From an uncultured Porphyromonas sp. (lineage in GTDB: Bacteria > Bacteroidota > Bacteroidia > Bacteroidales > Porphyromonadaceae), in contig NZ_CAJZFJ010000060.1 in NCBI RefSeq assembly GCF_915070105.1, positions 1-13,470 of the forward strand: a stretch of DNA of 13,470 nucleotides, written 5' to 3'. Of the stretch, positions 1 to 6,617 are shown piece after piece. A program made the position numbers and the translations under genes. How positions within the stretch are numbered: the stretch's first letter is position 1; every line of letters begins with the position of its first letter. The notes below the pieces were generated by a model, which worked only from the letters and a program-made list of their open reading frames with translations, had not been told where the DNA came from and ran no database searches.

Positions 1-188
1 TCGCCTTTGCTGACCTTGCGTAGCAGGCGACCCAGCTCCCGCTTGTTATAGGCTTTCGTACCGCTGATGGTCTCCTCGATCCAATCATCGATCCCTAGCT
101 CTTGCCTCTGGCAGAAGTTGGTGATCTCGAAGCGTTGGTTCTCTACGGTCTGCTTATCGCTACTGACTCGTATATATCCGTATATCAT
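1..188 (-). CDS. Serine site-specific recombinase (resolvase/invertase family), N-terminal part
   Basis: Reading the minus strand from the ATG at 188-186 gives 62 residues, open to the window edge, so the gene is cut and its C-terminal DNA-binding part is missing. The N-terminus (MIYGYIRVSSDKQTVENQR) is the classic start of the resolvase/invertase catalytic domain. Arg7 and Ser9 match the conserved Arg and nucleophilic Ser. Further on come the conserved SG pair (residues 42-43) and the R-E-L of residues 50-52. The family cuts and rejoins DNA through a covalent phosphoserine link, causing inversion, deletion or integration. From memory, this N-terminus resembles Bacteroides Mpi-type invertases, which flip promoters; that assignment is inference. 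No clear promoter is visible upstream. It is divergent from dpp7 across about 726 bases. Whether it inverts a local or distant segment cannot be told from this fragment. Confidence 0.88.
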   Translation of the reverse strand, partial: MIYGYIRVSSDKQTVENQRFEITNFCQRQELGIDDWIEETISGTKAYNKRELGRLLRKVSKG

Positions 189-512
189 AGTTGTACTGCT
201 TATTGTGTGCTGGGGGAGGGGAGGGTAGCCTACCGAGAGTATCCAGTAGCGTAGGGGAGTGCCCCCCGCTATCGATCCTGAGCTCGGGGAACTCATGCCT
301 ATAGCTTGCTCTGGTGTGGTGGATAGGGGATGATGCTCCACCATCTGGGCTCCTAGGGCGATGCAGGCCTCTGGGGAAGTCTGCGTGAGCACGTGACCCT
401 AGGGGGATACGTCCATCCAAAGGTAGGAAGATTTCACTGCGGCAGTCAGCCCCTTTCGCTGGAGGGGCATGTGGTCTCCTTCGGTATGCTCCTCCCTCAG
501 GTACCTCAGGGG

Positions 513-690
513 GATTATTTTGCCTCTAGTGGAGCCTATACCTTGGCCTCTAGCCTCTAGTCGTTAGCCCCGAGATATGTACCTGCGGGAGAGCCCCGCT
601 GGGATGATACTTAGAGCGCTGTTGTGTACACGCGTGTACACTCTAGTGTACCCACGTGTATACAATGGTATACACACGTGTACACTCCCA
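513..690. repeat. Dispersed repeat element, copy 1
   Basis: This stretch is homologous to 13321-13470 in the same orientation. Shared anchors are GAGCCT (532-537 and 13341-13346), GTTAGCCCCGAG (563-574 and 13373-13384) and GATACTTAGAGCG (606-618 and 13415-13427). After a 5-base gap each copy starts an array of 18-bp palindromes. Between the second and third anchors lies a hairpin, here GCGGG (585-589) with CCCGC (595-599), possibly extended by CCC/GGG. The element encodes no protein. It could be a MITE-like mobile element, a regulatory repeat or a structured chromosomal site. The left boundary is approximate because similarity fades gradually. Confidence 0.7.
624..685. repeat. Tandem array of three 18-bp palindromes with 22-bp period
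   Basis: Unit 1 (624-641) is GTGTACACGCGTGTACAC, a perfect 18-bp palindrome. Unit 2 (646-663) is GTGTACCCACGTGTATAC and unit 3 (668-685) is GTATACACACGTGTACAC; both are imperfect versions. The units are separated by exactly 4 bases (TCTA, AATG). Units 2 and 3 are also inverted copies of each other at 15 of 18 positions. Unit 1 alternates purine and pyrimidine throughout. A 22-bp period is close to two helical turns, so bound proteins would sit on one face of the DNA. The function is unknown. Confidence 0.85.
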
Positions 691-849
691 CCCTCCTAGA
701 TAGGCCGTGTATGCTCGGTCAAGCCTAGGTCTGGGGTACAGACGTAGCTATCTCGGGCAGGTGCTCCTCGGGCACTCTGTCCCCGACCTCTGGTGACTCC
801 GTATGAGCCCTAGGCTCTACCCCGCTGGGGGACTCTGGGGGGAGTAGAA

Positions 850-870
850 TAGCTTTATTTTGTATCTTTA
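850..870 (+). promoter_or_regulatory. Probable dpp7 promoter (-7-like boxes)
   Basis: Two near matches to the Bacteroidota -7 box TAnnTTTG lie here: TAGCTTTA (850-857) and TATCTTTA (863-870). Both end in A instead of G. The second is 45 bases before the dpp7 ATG. No TTTG -33 box sits at the expected 19-base spacing. The local sequence shares the AATAGCT stretch with the promoter upstream of pncB. Confidence 0.4.
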
Positions 871-914
871 CGTGCACTCTAGTTGCAACCCATTCACATT
901 AAACTCAATATTCG

Positions 915-3059
915 ATGAAACAATTCTTCAAGAAAGGGCTACTCCTAGCCTCGGCCTCCCTCATGCTCGCCTCACAGGCAAGGGCCGACAAGGGAATGTG
1001 GCTCCTCAACGAACTGACGAAGGAGAATATCGCACAGATGAAGGAGCTGGGCTTCCGCCTACCGATAGACTCCCTCTATAGCCTCGATAAGCCTAGTGTG
1101 GCGAACTCCGTCGTTATCTTTGGGCGTGGCTGTACGGGTGTCACCGTCTCAGGGCAGGGACTCGTCTTCACCAACCACCACTGTGGCTTCGATGCAATCC
1201 AGTCTCAGAGCTCTGTGGATCATGACTACCTACGTGATGGCTTCGTCTCGCAGAGCTTCACCGAGGAGCTCCCTATCGAGGGCCTTACCGTGAGCTACCT
1301 CATGGGGATCAGAGATGTCACAAAGCAGGTCCTAGCGGGTCTGAAAAAGCCCAAGGATGAGCTAGACCGTCTCTCCCAGATACAGAAGATCTGCGAGCAG
1401 ATAGAGGTCACCGAGATGAAGAAGTACAAGAGCGACTACAAGCGCATCGAGGTACGCCCCTATTACTCCAATAATAAGTACTATCTGCTGACCTACGATG
1501 TCTTCCATGATGTACGCCTCGTCTTCGCTCCTCCGGGATCGGTCGGTAAGTTTGGTGGAGACACGGACAACTGGATGTGGCCACGCCACACGGGAGACTT
1601 CTCTGTCTTCCGTGTCTATGCGAATAAGGACAACCAGCCCAGTGCATACAGCAAGGACAACGTCCCCTTCCGTCCTAAGTACTTCGCTACCGTCTCTACC
1701 GAGGGCTATCAGAAGGGTGACTATGCTATGACCATTGGCTTCCCTGGCTCTACCTCCCGCTATATCCCCTCCTTCGCTATCGAGAATCGTATGAGGGATC
1801 AGAATGATCCTCGTATCGAGGTGCGTGGCATCAAGCAGGCTCTCTGGAGCAAGGCGATGAACGCCGACCAAGCTACCCGCATCAAGTATGCCTCTAAGTA
1901 TGCCCGTAGCTCCAACTACTGGAAGAACTCCATCGGGATGAACCAGGCACTTGTTAAGCTCGATGTACTCGGGCAGAAGCGTGCCGAGGAGGCTGCCTTC
2001 GAGATGTGGGCTAATGAAGGAGGTAAGCGGACCAAGCAGTATCAGGGTATCCTCTCCGAGATGGAGGCTGCCTATAAGAAACTCGGGGGACTGCAGCGTG
2101 AGGCTATGTATCTCGGAGAAGCCTTCAACGGCACAGAGATCATCGCTCTAGCCTATGGCCTGAAGGATGTAAACTACAAGGATATGCAGAGCCAAGGAGA
2201 GAAGATCCGTGCAGGTATCGAGGACGTCTACAAGGACTATGTACCCAGCCTCGACGAACAGGTACTACCTGCTATGCTCGATGTCCTGCGCCAGCGTGTA
2301 GATCGTGAGCGTATAGCTCCTATCTTCAATCTCATCGATAAGGAGTATGGTGGCGATACCAAGGCCTACGCTAAGGACCTCTTCGCTAAGAGCATCGTCC
2401 CCTACAAGGACAAGGTGCTCGCAGCCGTACAGCGTCCTGACTTCACCGAGGTGCTCCATAACGACCCTGCCTTCAAGCTCGCTCAGCTCGCTCGTCTCAT
2501 CATGATGCCCGTGCAGATGGCCATGAAGCCCCTCATGGAGCCCGTACAGCGTGGCAACCGTCTCTACTTCGCTGGCCGTAGGGAGATGAACCCAGACCAG
2601 CCCATGCCTAGTGATGCTAACTCCACGATGCGTATGAGCTATGGTACGATCAAGGGGTATAGCCCTGCGGATGCTGTGGAGTACGACTACTTCACCACGA
2701 CACGTGGTCTGCTGGAGAAGTACACGCCTGGATCACCTGAGTTTGACATCTTCCCCTCCTTCCTAGAGCTCATCAAGAAGGGTGACTGGGGCCGTTGGGC
2801 AGACAAGGATGGTAAGCTCCATGTAGCCTTCATCTCCAATAACGACATCACAGGGGGGAACTCCGGTAGCCCCGTCTTTGATAAGAATGGACGTGTCTTC
2901 GGTCTCGCCTTCGATGGTAACTGGGATGCAATGAGTGGAGACATCGAGTTTGAACACAAGCTCCAGCGTACGATCGTCGTAGATATTCGCTACGTACTCT
3001 TTACGATCGATAAGTGGGGTAAGTGCCCACGCCTCATTCAGGAGCTCTCCCTGCGCTAG
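915..3059 (+). CDS. dpp7: Dipeptidyl-peptidase 7, S46 family exported serine peptidase
   Basis: This enzyme removes dipeptides from peptide N-termini, supplying dipeptides to an amino-acid-fermenting cell; S46 enzymes act in the periplasm or at the surface. Length is 714 residues, against 712 remembered for P. gingivalis DPP7. A signal peptide ends near A-R-A (residues 22-24), leaving Asp25 as the mature N-terminus. The inferred catalytic triad is His89 (TNHHC), Asp228 (HTGDFS) and Ser650 (GGNSGS). Eighteen residues after the Ser there is Gly668, the position that is Gly in DPP7 and Arg in the Asp/Glu-specific DPP11; Phe666 matches the Phe linked to hydrophobic P2 preference. This supports a DPP7 type with broad, mainly hydrophobic P1 preference. 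The C-terminus (near IDKWGKCPRLIQEL) is almost the same as I recall for P. gingivalis DPP7. It is monocistronic, with its own promoter region and a strong terminator. Confidence 0.95.
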   Translation: MKQFFKKGLLLASASLMLASQARADKGMWLLNELTKENIAQMKELGFRLPIDSLYSLDKPSVANSVVIFGRGCTGVTVSGQGLVFTNHHCGFDAIQSQSSVDHDYLRDGFVSQSFTEELPIEGLTVSYLMGIRDVTKQVLAGLKKPKDELDRLSQIQKICEQIEVTEMKKYKSDYKRIEVRPYYSNNKYYLLTYDVFHDVRLVFAPPGSVGKFGGDTDNWMWPRHTGDFSVFRVYANKDNQPSAYSKDNVPFRPKYFATVSTEGYQKGDYAMTIGFPGSTSRYIPSFAIENRMRDQNDPRIEVRGIKQALWSKAMNADQATRIKYASKYARSSNYWKNSIGMNQALVKLDVLGQKRAEEAAFEMWANEGGKRTKQYQGILSEMEAAYKKLGGLQREAMYLGEAFNGTEIIALAYGLKDVNYKDMQSQGEKIRAGIEDVYKDYVPSLDEQVLPAMLDVLRQRVDRERIAPIFNLIDKEYGGDTKAYAKDLFAKSIVPYKDKVLAAVQRPDFTEVLHNDPAFKLAQLARLIMMPVQMAMKPLMEPVQRGNRLYFAGRREMNPDQPMPSDANSTMRMSYGTIKGYSPADAVEYDYFTTTRGLLEKYTPGSPEFDIFPSFLELIKKGDWGRWADKDGKLHVAFISNNDITGGNSGSPVFDKNGRVFGLAFDGNWDAMSGDIEFEHKLQRTIVVDIRYVLFTIDKWGKCPRLIQELSLR

Positions 3060-3104
3060 GGAGCTGATCCCGCACCCTAGGGACTGACCCTAGGGATAGA
3101 GTAT

Positions 3105-3157
3105 AGACCTCCCTCCCTCCTCATGAATACTTGAGGACGGGGGGAGGTCTTGTATTT
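3105..3157 (+). terminator. Intrinsic terminator of dpp7
   Basis: The left arm (3105-3123) and right arm (3132-3150) form a 19-bp stem with one T·G wobble and one C/C mismatch around an 8-base loop. The T-rich tail TGTATTT follows at once. It lies 46 bases after the dpp7 stop. Just upstream, the 8-bp palindrome CCCTAGGG occurs twice (3075-3082 and 3088-3095). Confidence 0.85.
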
Positions 3158-3164
3158 GTATCTA

Positions 3165-3350
3165 GCGGGGGATCTCCTCTTGGAGGATAGGTGGCTATCA
3201 CCTGGCTGAGGATATAGATTTAGTGTCCGCATAACCTGCTCTGTATCAAACTCACCGAGCAGGGGAAAACGAACATACCGAGAGCGTCACTGCGCTCTAG
3301 GTAAGAGCGTCCTCGTCACCTTACATAGGTGATGAGGACGTTCTTTATAG
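3165..3350 (+). ncRNA. Candidate small structured RNA (unassigned)
   Basis: This is a tentative call. A partial -7 match (TGTATTTG, 3151-3158) overlaps the tail of the dpp7 terminator and would start a transcript near 3165. The following 185 bases contain stem-loops at 3235-3263 and 3281-3298 and end in a long terminator-like hairpin at 3303-3345, with no gene in between. A terminator with no gene before it suggests a short transcript. I do not recognise 6S, SRP, RNase P, tmRNA or a known riboswitch. The region could instead be an ordinary spacer with two stacked terminators. Confidence 0.2.
3303..3350 (+). terminator. Terminator-like long hairpin
   Basis: The left arm 3303-3320 pairs with 3328-3345 over 18 bp (two G-U type wobbles) around the 7-base loop TTACATA. 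The right arm runs into TTCTTTATAG, a moderate T-rich tail. It lies well past the dpp7 terminator and 240 bases before the pncB promoter, so its transcript is unknown. Confidence 0.5.
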
Positions 3351-3587
3351 GGGCGTATATGCGCTCTCAGTATGCTCACTTTAGGGGGCTCGAGATCGAC
3401 CTGCTGGCTCAGCCTATTGACCCACCCTGAGGCTCATCGTCATCCCGAGGGAGAGTGGCTAGAGTGGTGGGGTCTGTTGGATGGGCTCTATTCAGAGGTG
3501 TATGTGGAGTGTACCCTCCCGACCTCCCAAGCGTTTCATGCCCTACCAATGGGTAGAGGATAACTCGTGTGGTGCGTGCGAAATAGC

Positions 3588-3619
3588 TATCTTTGTGCTG
3601 GCTGGGTCTAGTGTAGACC
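3588..3619 (+). promoter_or_regulatory. pncB operon promoter with operator-like dyad
   Basis: TATCTTTG (3588-3595) is a full match to the Bacteroidota -7 box, placing the transcript start near 3602. No TTTG -33 box is seen at normal spacing. Right after the predicted start lies a perfect dyad, GGTCTA (3605-3610), GTG, TAGACC (3614-3619). It could be an operator or a short leader hairpin. The pncB ATG follows 28 bases later. Confidence 0.5.
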
Positions 3620-3647
3620 TAGTACTCACAACTTAATTATACTTGTT

Positions 3648-4835
3648 ATGTCCATCATTAGAAGTATCCTAGACACCGACTTATATAAGTTCACGACGAG
3701 CTACGCTTACTCCAAGCTGTATCCTCGTGCCTACGGGCAGTTCCGCTTCATCGATAGAGGTAAGACCGTTTATCCGAAGGGCTTCGCTGAGGCTCTCCGA
3801 GAAGAGGTAAGGAAGATGTCTGAGCTGGCCTTGACACGTGATGAGGCTCTGTTCCTCTCTCGGGAGTTGCCCTACTTGCCCCCCACCTATATAGACTTCG
3901 TGAAGGGCTTTCGCTACGACCCCGAGGAGGTGACCATCACGCAGGACGAGGAGGGGCATCTCTCGATTGTGGCCGAAGGGCTCCTCTATCGAGTGACCCT
4001 CTGGGAAACACCCCTACTGGCGCTGGTCAGTGAGCTGTACTATAAGGTCAAGGGCATACAGCCCGATATGCAGTATGCCGAGGAGGCCATCATCCGCAAG
4101 GCTCGTAAGATGACTGAGGCGGGGATTGTCTTCTCGATGTTTGGGATGCGTCGCCGCTTCAGTGCCGATGTAGAGGACAGGATGACGCAGCTCCTCAAGG
4201 AACACTCGGGGACGAACTTCTACGGGACGAGCAACGTGTACTTCGCCTTCAAGCATCAGCTCCGTGTGTCGGGTACACACCCTCATGAGTGGATTCAGTT
4301 CCACGGGGCTATGTTTGGCTACAAGATGGCCAACTATATGGCGATGGAGGACTGGATCAATGTCTATGATGGTGACCTCGGTACGGTACTCACCGATACC
4401 TATACGACGGATGTCTTCATGCGTAACTTCAGTAAGAAGCACGCTATGCTCTTCACGAGCCTCCGACATGATAGTGGAGACCCACTGCTCTTCACCGACA
4501 AGGCCATCGCTCGCTACAAGGAATTGCGAGTAGATCCTACCATTAAGTACATCATCTTCTCAGATGGTCTTGACCCCGAGCGTGCCATCGAGATAGCAGA
4601 CTACTGCAAGGGGCGTATCGGTGCTACCTTTGGTATCGGTACGAACCTCTCCAACGATGTGGGCAATGACGTCCGTCCGATGAATATCGTGATGAAGCTG
4701 TGGAAGTGCAAGATGACCGAGAAGGAGCGTTGGCACCCCTGCATCAAGCTGAGCGATGTGGACGGCAAGCATACGGGCGAACCCGCAGAGATACGTCTGG
4801 CACAAGAGACCCTTGGCCTCACTGTAGATGCCTAG
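3648..4835 (+). CDS. pncB: Nicotinate phosphoribosyltransferase
   Basis: PncB joins nicotinate to PRPP, using ATP, to give nicotinate mononucleotide; this is the entry step of the Preiss-Handler route to NAD, in the cytosol. The protein has 395 residues, normal for bacterial PncB. The N-terminal DTDLYKFT stretch (residues 9-16) is the family signature. His213 in GTHPHEW (209-215) matches the His phosphorylated during catalysis. HDSGDP and the C-terminal FGIGTNLSND, where the PRPP phosphate binds, are also present. The ATG at 3648 is the first after the promoter, and the N-terminus aligns with family starts. It opens a probable four-gene operon; its last codons overlap the start of nadD by 8 bases, suggesting translational coupling with the enzyme of the next step. 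Confidence 0.96.
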   Translation: MSIIRSILDTDLYKFTTSYAYSKLYPRAYGQFRFIDRGKTVYPKGFAEALREEVRKMSELALTRDEALFLSRELPYLPPTYIDFVKGFRYDPEEVTITQDEEGHLSIVAEGLLYRVTLWETPLLALVSELYYKVKGIQPDMQYAEEAIIRKARKMTEAGIVFSMFGMRRRFSADVEDRMTQLLKEHSGTNFYGTSNVYFAFKHQLRVSGTHPHEWIQFHGAMFGYKMANYMAMEDWINVYDGDLGTVLTDTYTTDVFMRNFSKKHAMLFTSLRHDSGDPLLFTDKAIARYKELRVDPTIKYIIFSDGLDPERAIEIADYCKGRIGATFGIGTNLSNDVGNDVRPMNIVMKLWKCKMTEKERWHPCIKLSDVDGKHTGEPAEIRLAQETLGLTVDA

Positions 4836-5466
4836 CCTGGAGACTACCTCTAGGGGCGAGCAGGCAGGACGTCATGTCTGTCTGTACTTCGGCTCATTCA
4901 ACCCCCTCCATCGTGCACACCTACAGCTAGCACGTTATATGGTGGAGCGAGGTCTGTGTGATGAACTGTGGTTTGTACTTAGTCCCCTGAACCCACTGAA
5001 GGAGGGACTTCGTCCTCTCCCCTTTGCTTGGCGAGCCCACTACCTCCAGCAGTCGATAGCGGGAGAGGATAGGCTGAGCCTTTGTCCTATAGAAGAGCTA
5101 CTCCCAGAGCCGCACTATACAGTCAGGACGATACGTGCTCTGAAGATGCTCCATCCTACCACCTCCTTCTCGCTCCTAGTAGGAGGGGATAACCTAGGGC
5201 TGATCACGAAGTGGTATGCCTATGAGCGACTACTCCAGGAGGTACGCCTCTATGTCTACCCTCGCCCTGACTACCCCATAGATGAGGAGCTCCTCAGAGG
5301 GCTGAGTGGAGACATATATATATGCAGGGATGCCCCCGAGATACAGCTTGCAGCTACGGATATTCGCCGTGCTGCACTAGAGGGGATAGACCTCAGAGAA
5401 GAAACAGCTTGCCCCGAGCTCTGGGAAGAGTTAGTGGCACAGCTACGAGAGCTTGATACGAACTAG
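4828..5466 (+). CDS. nadD: Nicotinate-nucleotide adenylyltransferase
   Basis: NadD adenylates nicotinate mononucleotide to deamido-NAD, the step after PncB. The 212 residues fit the family. The nucleotidyltransferase fold shows as GSFNPLH (residues 22-28), the phosphate-binding pair His28 and His31, GGDN (119-122) followed by Trp129, and a C-terminal T-x-I-R (177-180). Two motifs differ from the usual form: the HxGH motif reads HRAH, with Ala30 for the usual Gly, and the usual SST before the Ile-Arg reads AAT (175-177). Catalytic His residues and Arg180 are kept, so it is probably active. The ATG at 4828 lies inside the end of pncB (8-base overlap). It adds a 16-residue leader before the first strand; a later start cannot be excluded. 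Confidence 0.93.
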   Translation: MPSLETTSRGEQAGRHVCLYFGSFNPLHRAHLQLARYMVERGLCDELWFVLSPLNPLKEGLRPLPFAWRAHYLQQSIAGEDRLSLCPIEELLPEPHYTVRTIRALKMLHPTTSFSLLVGGDNLGLITKWYAYERLLQEVRLYVYPRPDYPIDEELLRGLSGDIYICRDAPEIQLAATDIRRAALEGIDLREETACPELWEELVAQLRELDTN

Positions 5467-5488
5467 ATTAAAGAAGAGACAAAAGGAA

Positions 5489-6556
5489 ATGGCACATCAC
5501 GTGACCCTCATCCCCGAATGGGCAGAGCAGGACCTCGTCCTCATCACCTGGCCCAATGCTACGATGGACTGGGCGTATATGCTCCCAGAGGTAGAGGCCT
5601 GCTACATAGAGCTAGCACATGCAATCCTAGAGTGGGAGGACCTACTCGTCCTAGCCCGTGACCCCGAGCATGTACGTACACTCCTCATGACGAAGCCTCT
5701 CAAGCATGAGCTCTTCGTCATGGAGATGGATAATAACGATACGTGGTGTCGGGACTATGCTCCCCTCTCGCTCATGGTGCGAGATGATGTGGGGAAGGAG
5801 CGTCCGATGATCGTGGACTTTACCTTCAACGGCTGGGGGATGAAGTTCCCAGCGAACAAGGATAACCTCGTCTCACGTGCCCTCTTCCTCTCTCGCTCGT
5901 TCGTAGCTGAGATGGGCTATACGAATGCCCTTAGCCTAACCTTCGAGGGGGGAGGGATCGAGTCAGATGGAGCAGGAACACTCCTAACGACCACGAGCGT
6001 CCTCTTCGAGCCCAATAGAAATGCCGGCCTGCAAGAGGATTCGCTACAAGCCTATCTACGAGATGTGCTGGGGGGTGACCGACTGATCGCCCTAGAGCAT
6101 GGTGCGCTGGAGGGCGATGACACCGATGGGCATATTGATACCCTCGCACGCTTCCTCTCGCCCACGCAGATTGCCTACGTAGGTTGTACCGATGGGAATG
6201 ACCTACATTACCACGCTCTACAGCGGATGAAGGGAGAGCTGGAGCAGCTCCGTACGGCAGAGGGGAAGCCCTATGAACTCATTGAGCTACCCCTGCCTCC
6301 TGCTATCTACGATGAGGAGGGAGATCGACTACCCGCTACGTATGCCAATTTCCTCTTCGTCAACGGAGCTCTGCTCGTACCTACATACAACGTAGAGACG
6401 GACGAGCTGGCCCTGGAGACGCTACGCCAAGCCCTACCTGATCATGTGATCGTGCCCGTATATTGCCGTCCCCTGATCAAGCAGCATGGTAGTCTACACT
6501 GTGCCACGATGCAGTTCCCCCATGGCTTTATGAACAAGAGCAAGTGGCGTGAGTAA
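5489..6556 (+). CDS. aguA: Agmatine deiminase
   Basis: AguA hydrolyses agmatine to N-carbamoylputrescine and ammonia. From the ATG at 5489 the protein is 355 residues. Expected guanidino-modifying-enzyme motifs appear in order: PEW near the N-terminus (9-11), DNNDTWCRDYAP (81-92), FEGGGIESDG (152-161), DTDGHID (211-217, His215) and HCATMQ with the catalytic Cys338 (337-342). The frame is open further up to an ATG at 5453, but that would overlap nadD and add a basic 12-residue tail unlike the family, so 5489 is preferred; AAAAGGA lies just before it. The gap to nadD is 22 bases. Its product is the substrate of the next gene, aguB, so the pair makes putrescine from agmatine without passing through ornithine. 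Confidence 0.95.
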   Translation: MAHHVTLIPEWAEQDLVLITWPNATMDWAYMLPEVEACYIELAHAILEWEDLLVLARDPEHVRTLLMTKPLKHELFVMEMDNNDTWCRDYAPLSLMVRDDVGKERPMIVDFTFNGWGMKFPANKDNLVSRALFLSRSFVAEMGYTNALSLTFEGGGIESDGAGTLLTTTSVLFEPNRNAGLQEDSLQAYLRDVLGGDRLIALEHGALEGDDTDGHIDTLARFLSPTQIAYVGCTDGNDLHYHALQRMKGELEQLRTAEGKPYELIELPLPPAIYDEEGDRLPATYANFLFVNGALLVPTYNVETDELALETLRQALPDHVIVPVYCRPLIKQHGSLHCATMQFPHGFMNKSKWRE

Positions 6557-6617
6557 TGCTAGCATGTATAGCATAGACGCAACAGCAGTGAAGAGCTAAG
6601 GAAGTAATACAACAGCA

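Larger units (their letters stand above)
189..914. other. Long intergenic region between recombinase and dpp7
   Basis: I see no credible gene in these 726 bases. It contains a G-rich tract on the plus strand (212-225, runs of 5, 4 and 3 G), a small perfect hairpin (317-323 pairing with 337-343), the repeat element at 513-690 with its palindrome array, a 5-bp hairpin (729-733 with 739-743), and the dpp7 promoter region near 850-870. A minus-strand match to the Bacteroidota -7 box (TACCTTTG, 418-425) could serve the recombinase, but it lies 230 bases from its start codon and lacks a -33 box. The frame open at 160-420 on the minus strand overlaps the recombinase start in another frame and has a low-complexity, Pro/Arg/Ser-rich translation, so it is not called. 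Confidence 0.6.
3060..3647. other. Hairpin-rich intergenic region between dpp7 and pncB
   Basis: I see no credible gene in these 588 bases. It holds the dpp7 terminator, then hairpins at 3235-3263 (CCTGCTC with GAGCAGG, 15-base loop), 3281-3298 (AGAGCG with CGCTCT) and 3303-3345, and then the pncB promoter and leader dyad. About 235 bases between 3351 and 3587 show nothing I can name. A 63-codon frame at 3372-3563 has no family resemblance or visible ribosome site and is not called. Confidence 0.6.

Noticed and set aside
212..225. G-quadruplex
   Set aside because: Only three G runs lie close together; the fourth is almost 30 bases away, so a stable structure is doubtful.
160..420. 86-codon frame on the minus strand
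   Set aside because: It overlaps the recombinase start in another frame, is Pro/Arg/Ser-rich and matches no family I know.
624..685. CRISPR array
   Set aside because: Units are 18 bp and palindromic with only 4-bp spacers; CRISPR spacers are about 30 bp, and no cas gene is present.
189..914. Invertible promoter next to the recombinase
   Set aside because: I found no pair of longer inverted repeats flanking a promoter in this region; the inverted units at 646-685 are only 4 bases apart.
3372..3563. 63-codon frame before pncB
   Set aside because: No recognisable motif or ribosome site, and it ends just before the predicted pncB promoter.
3160..3647. Riboswitch upstream of pncB
   Set aside because: The hairpins do not match TPP, NAD-I, NAD-II or preQ1 signatures that I can recall, and a likely promoter lies downstream of most of them.
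5453..5488. Upstream ATG for agmatine deiminase
   Set aside because: It would overlap nadD and add a basic 12-residue tail absent from the family; the ATG at 5489 fits better.
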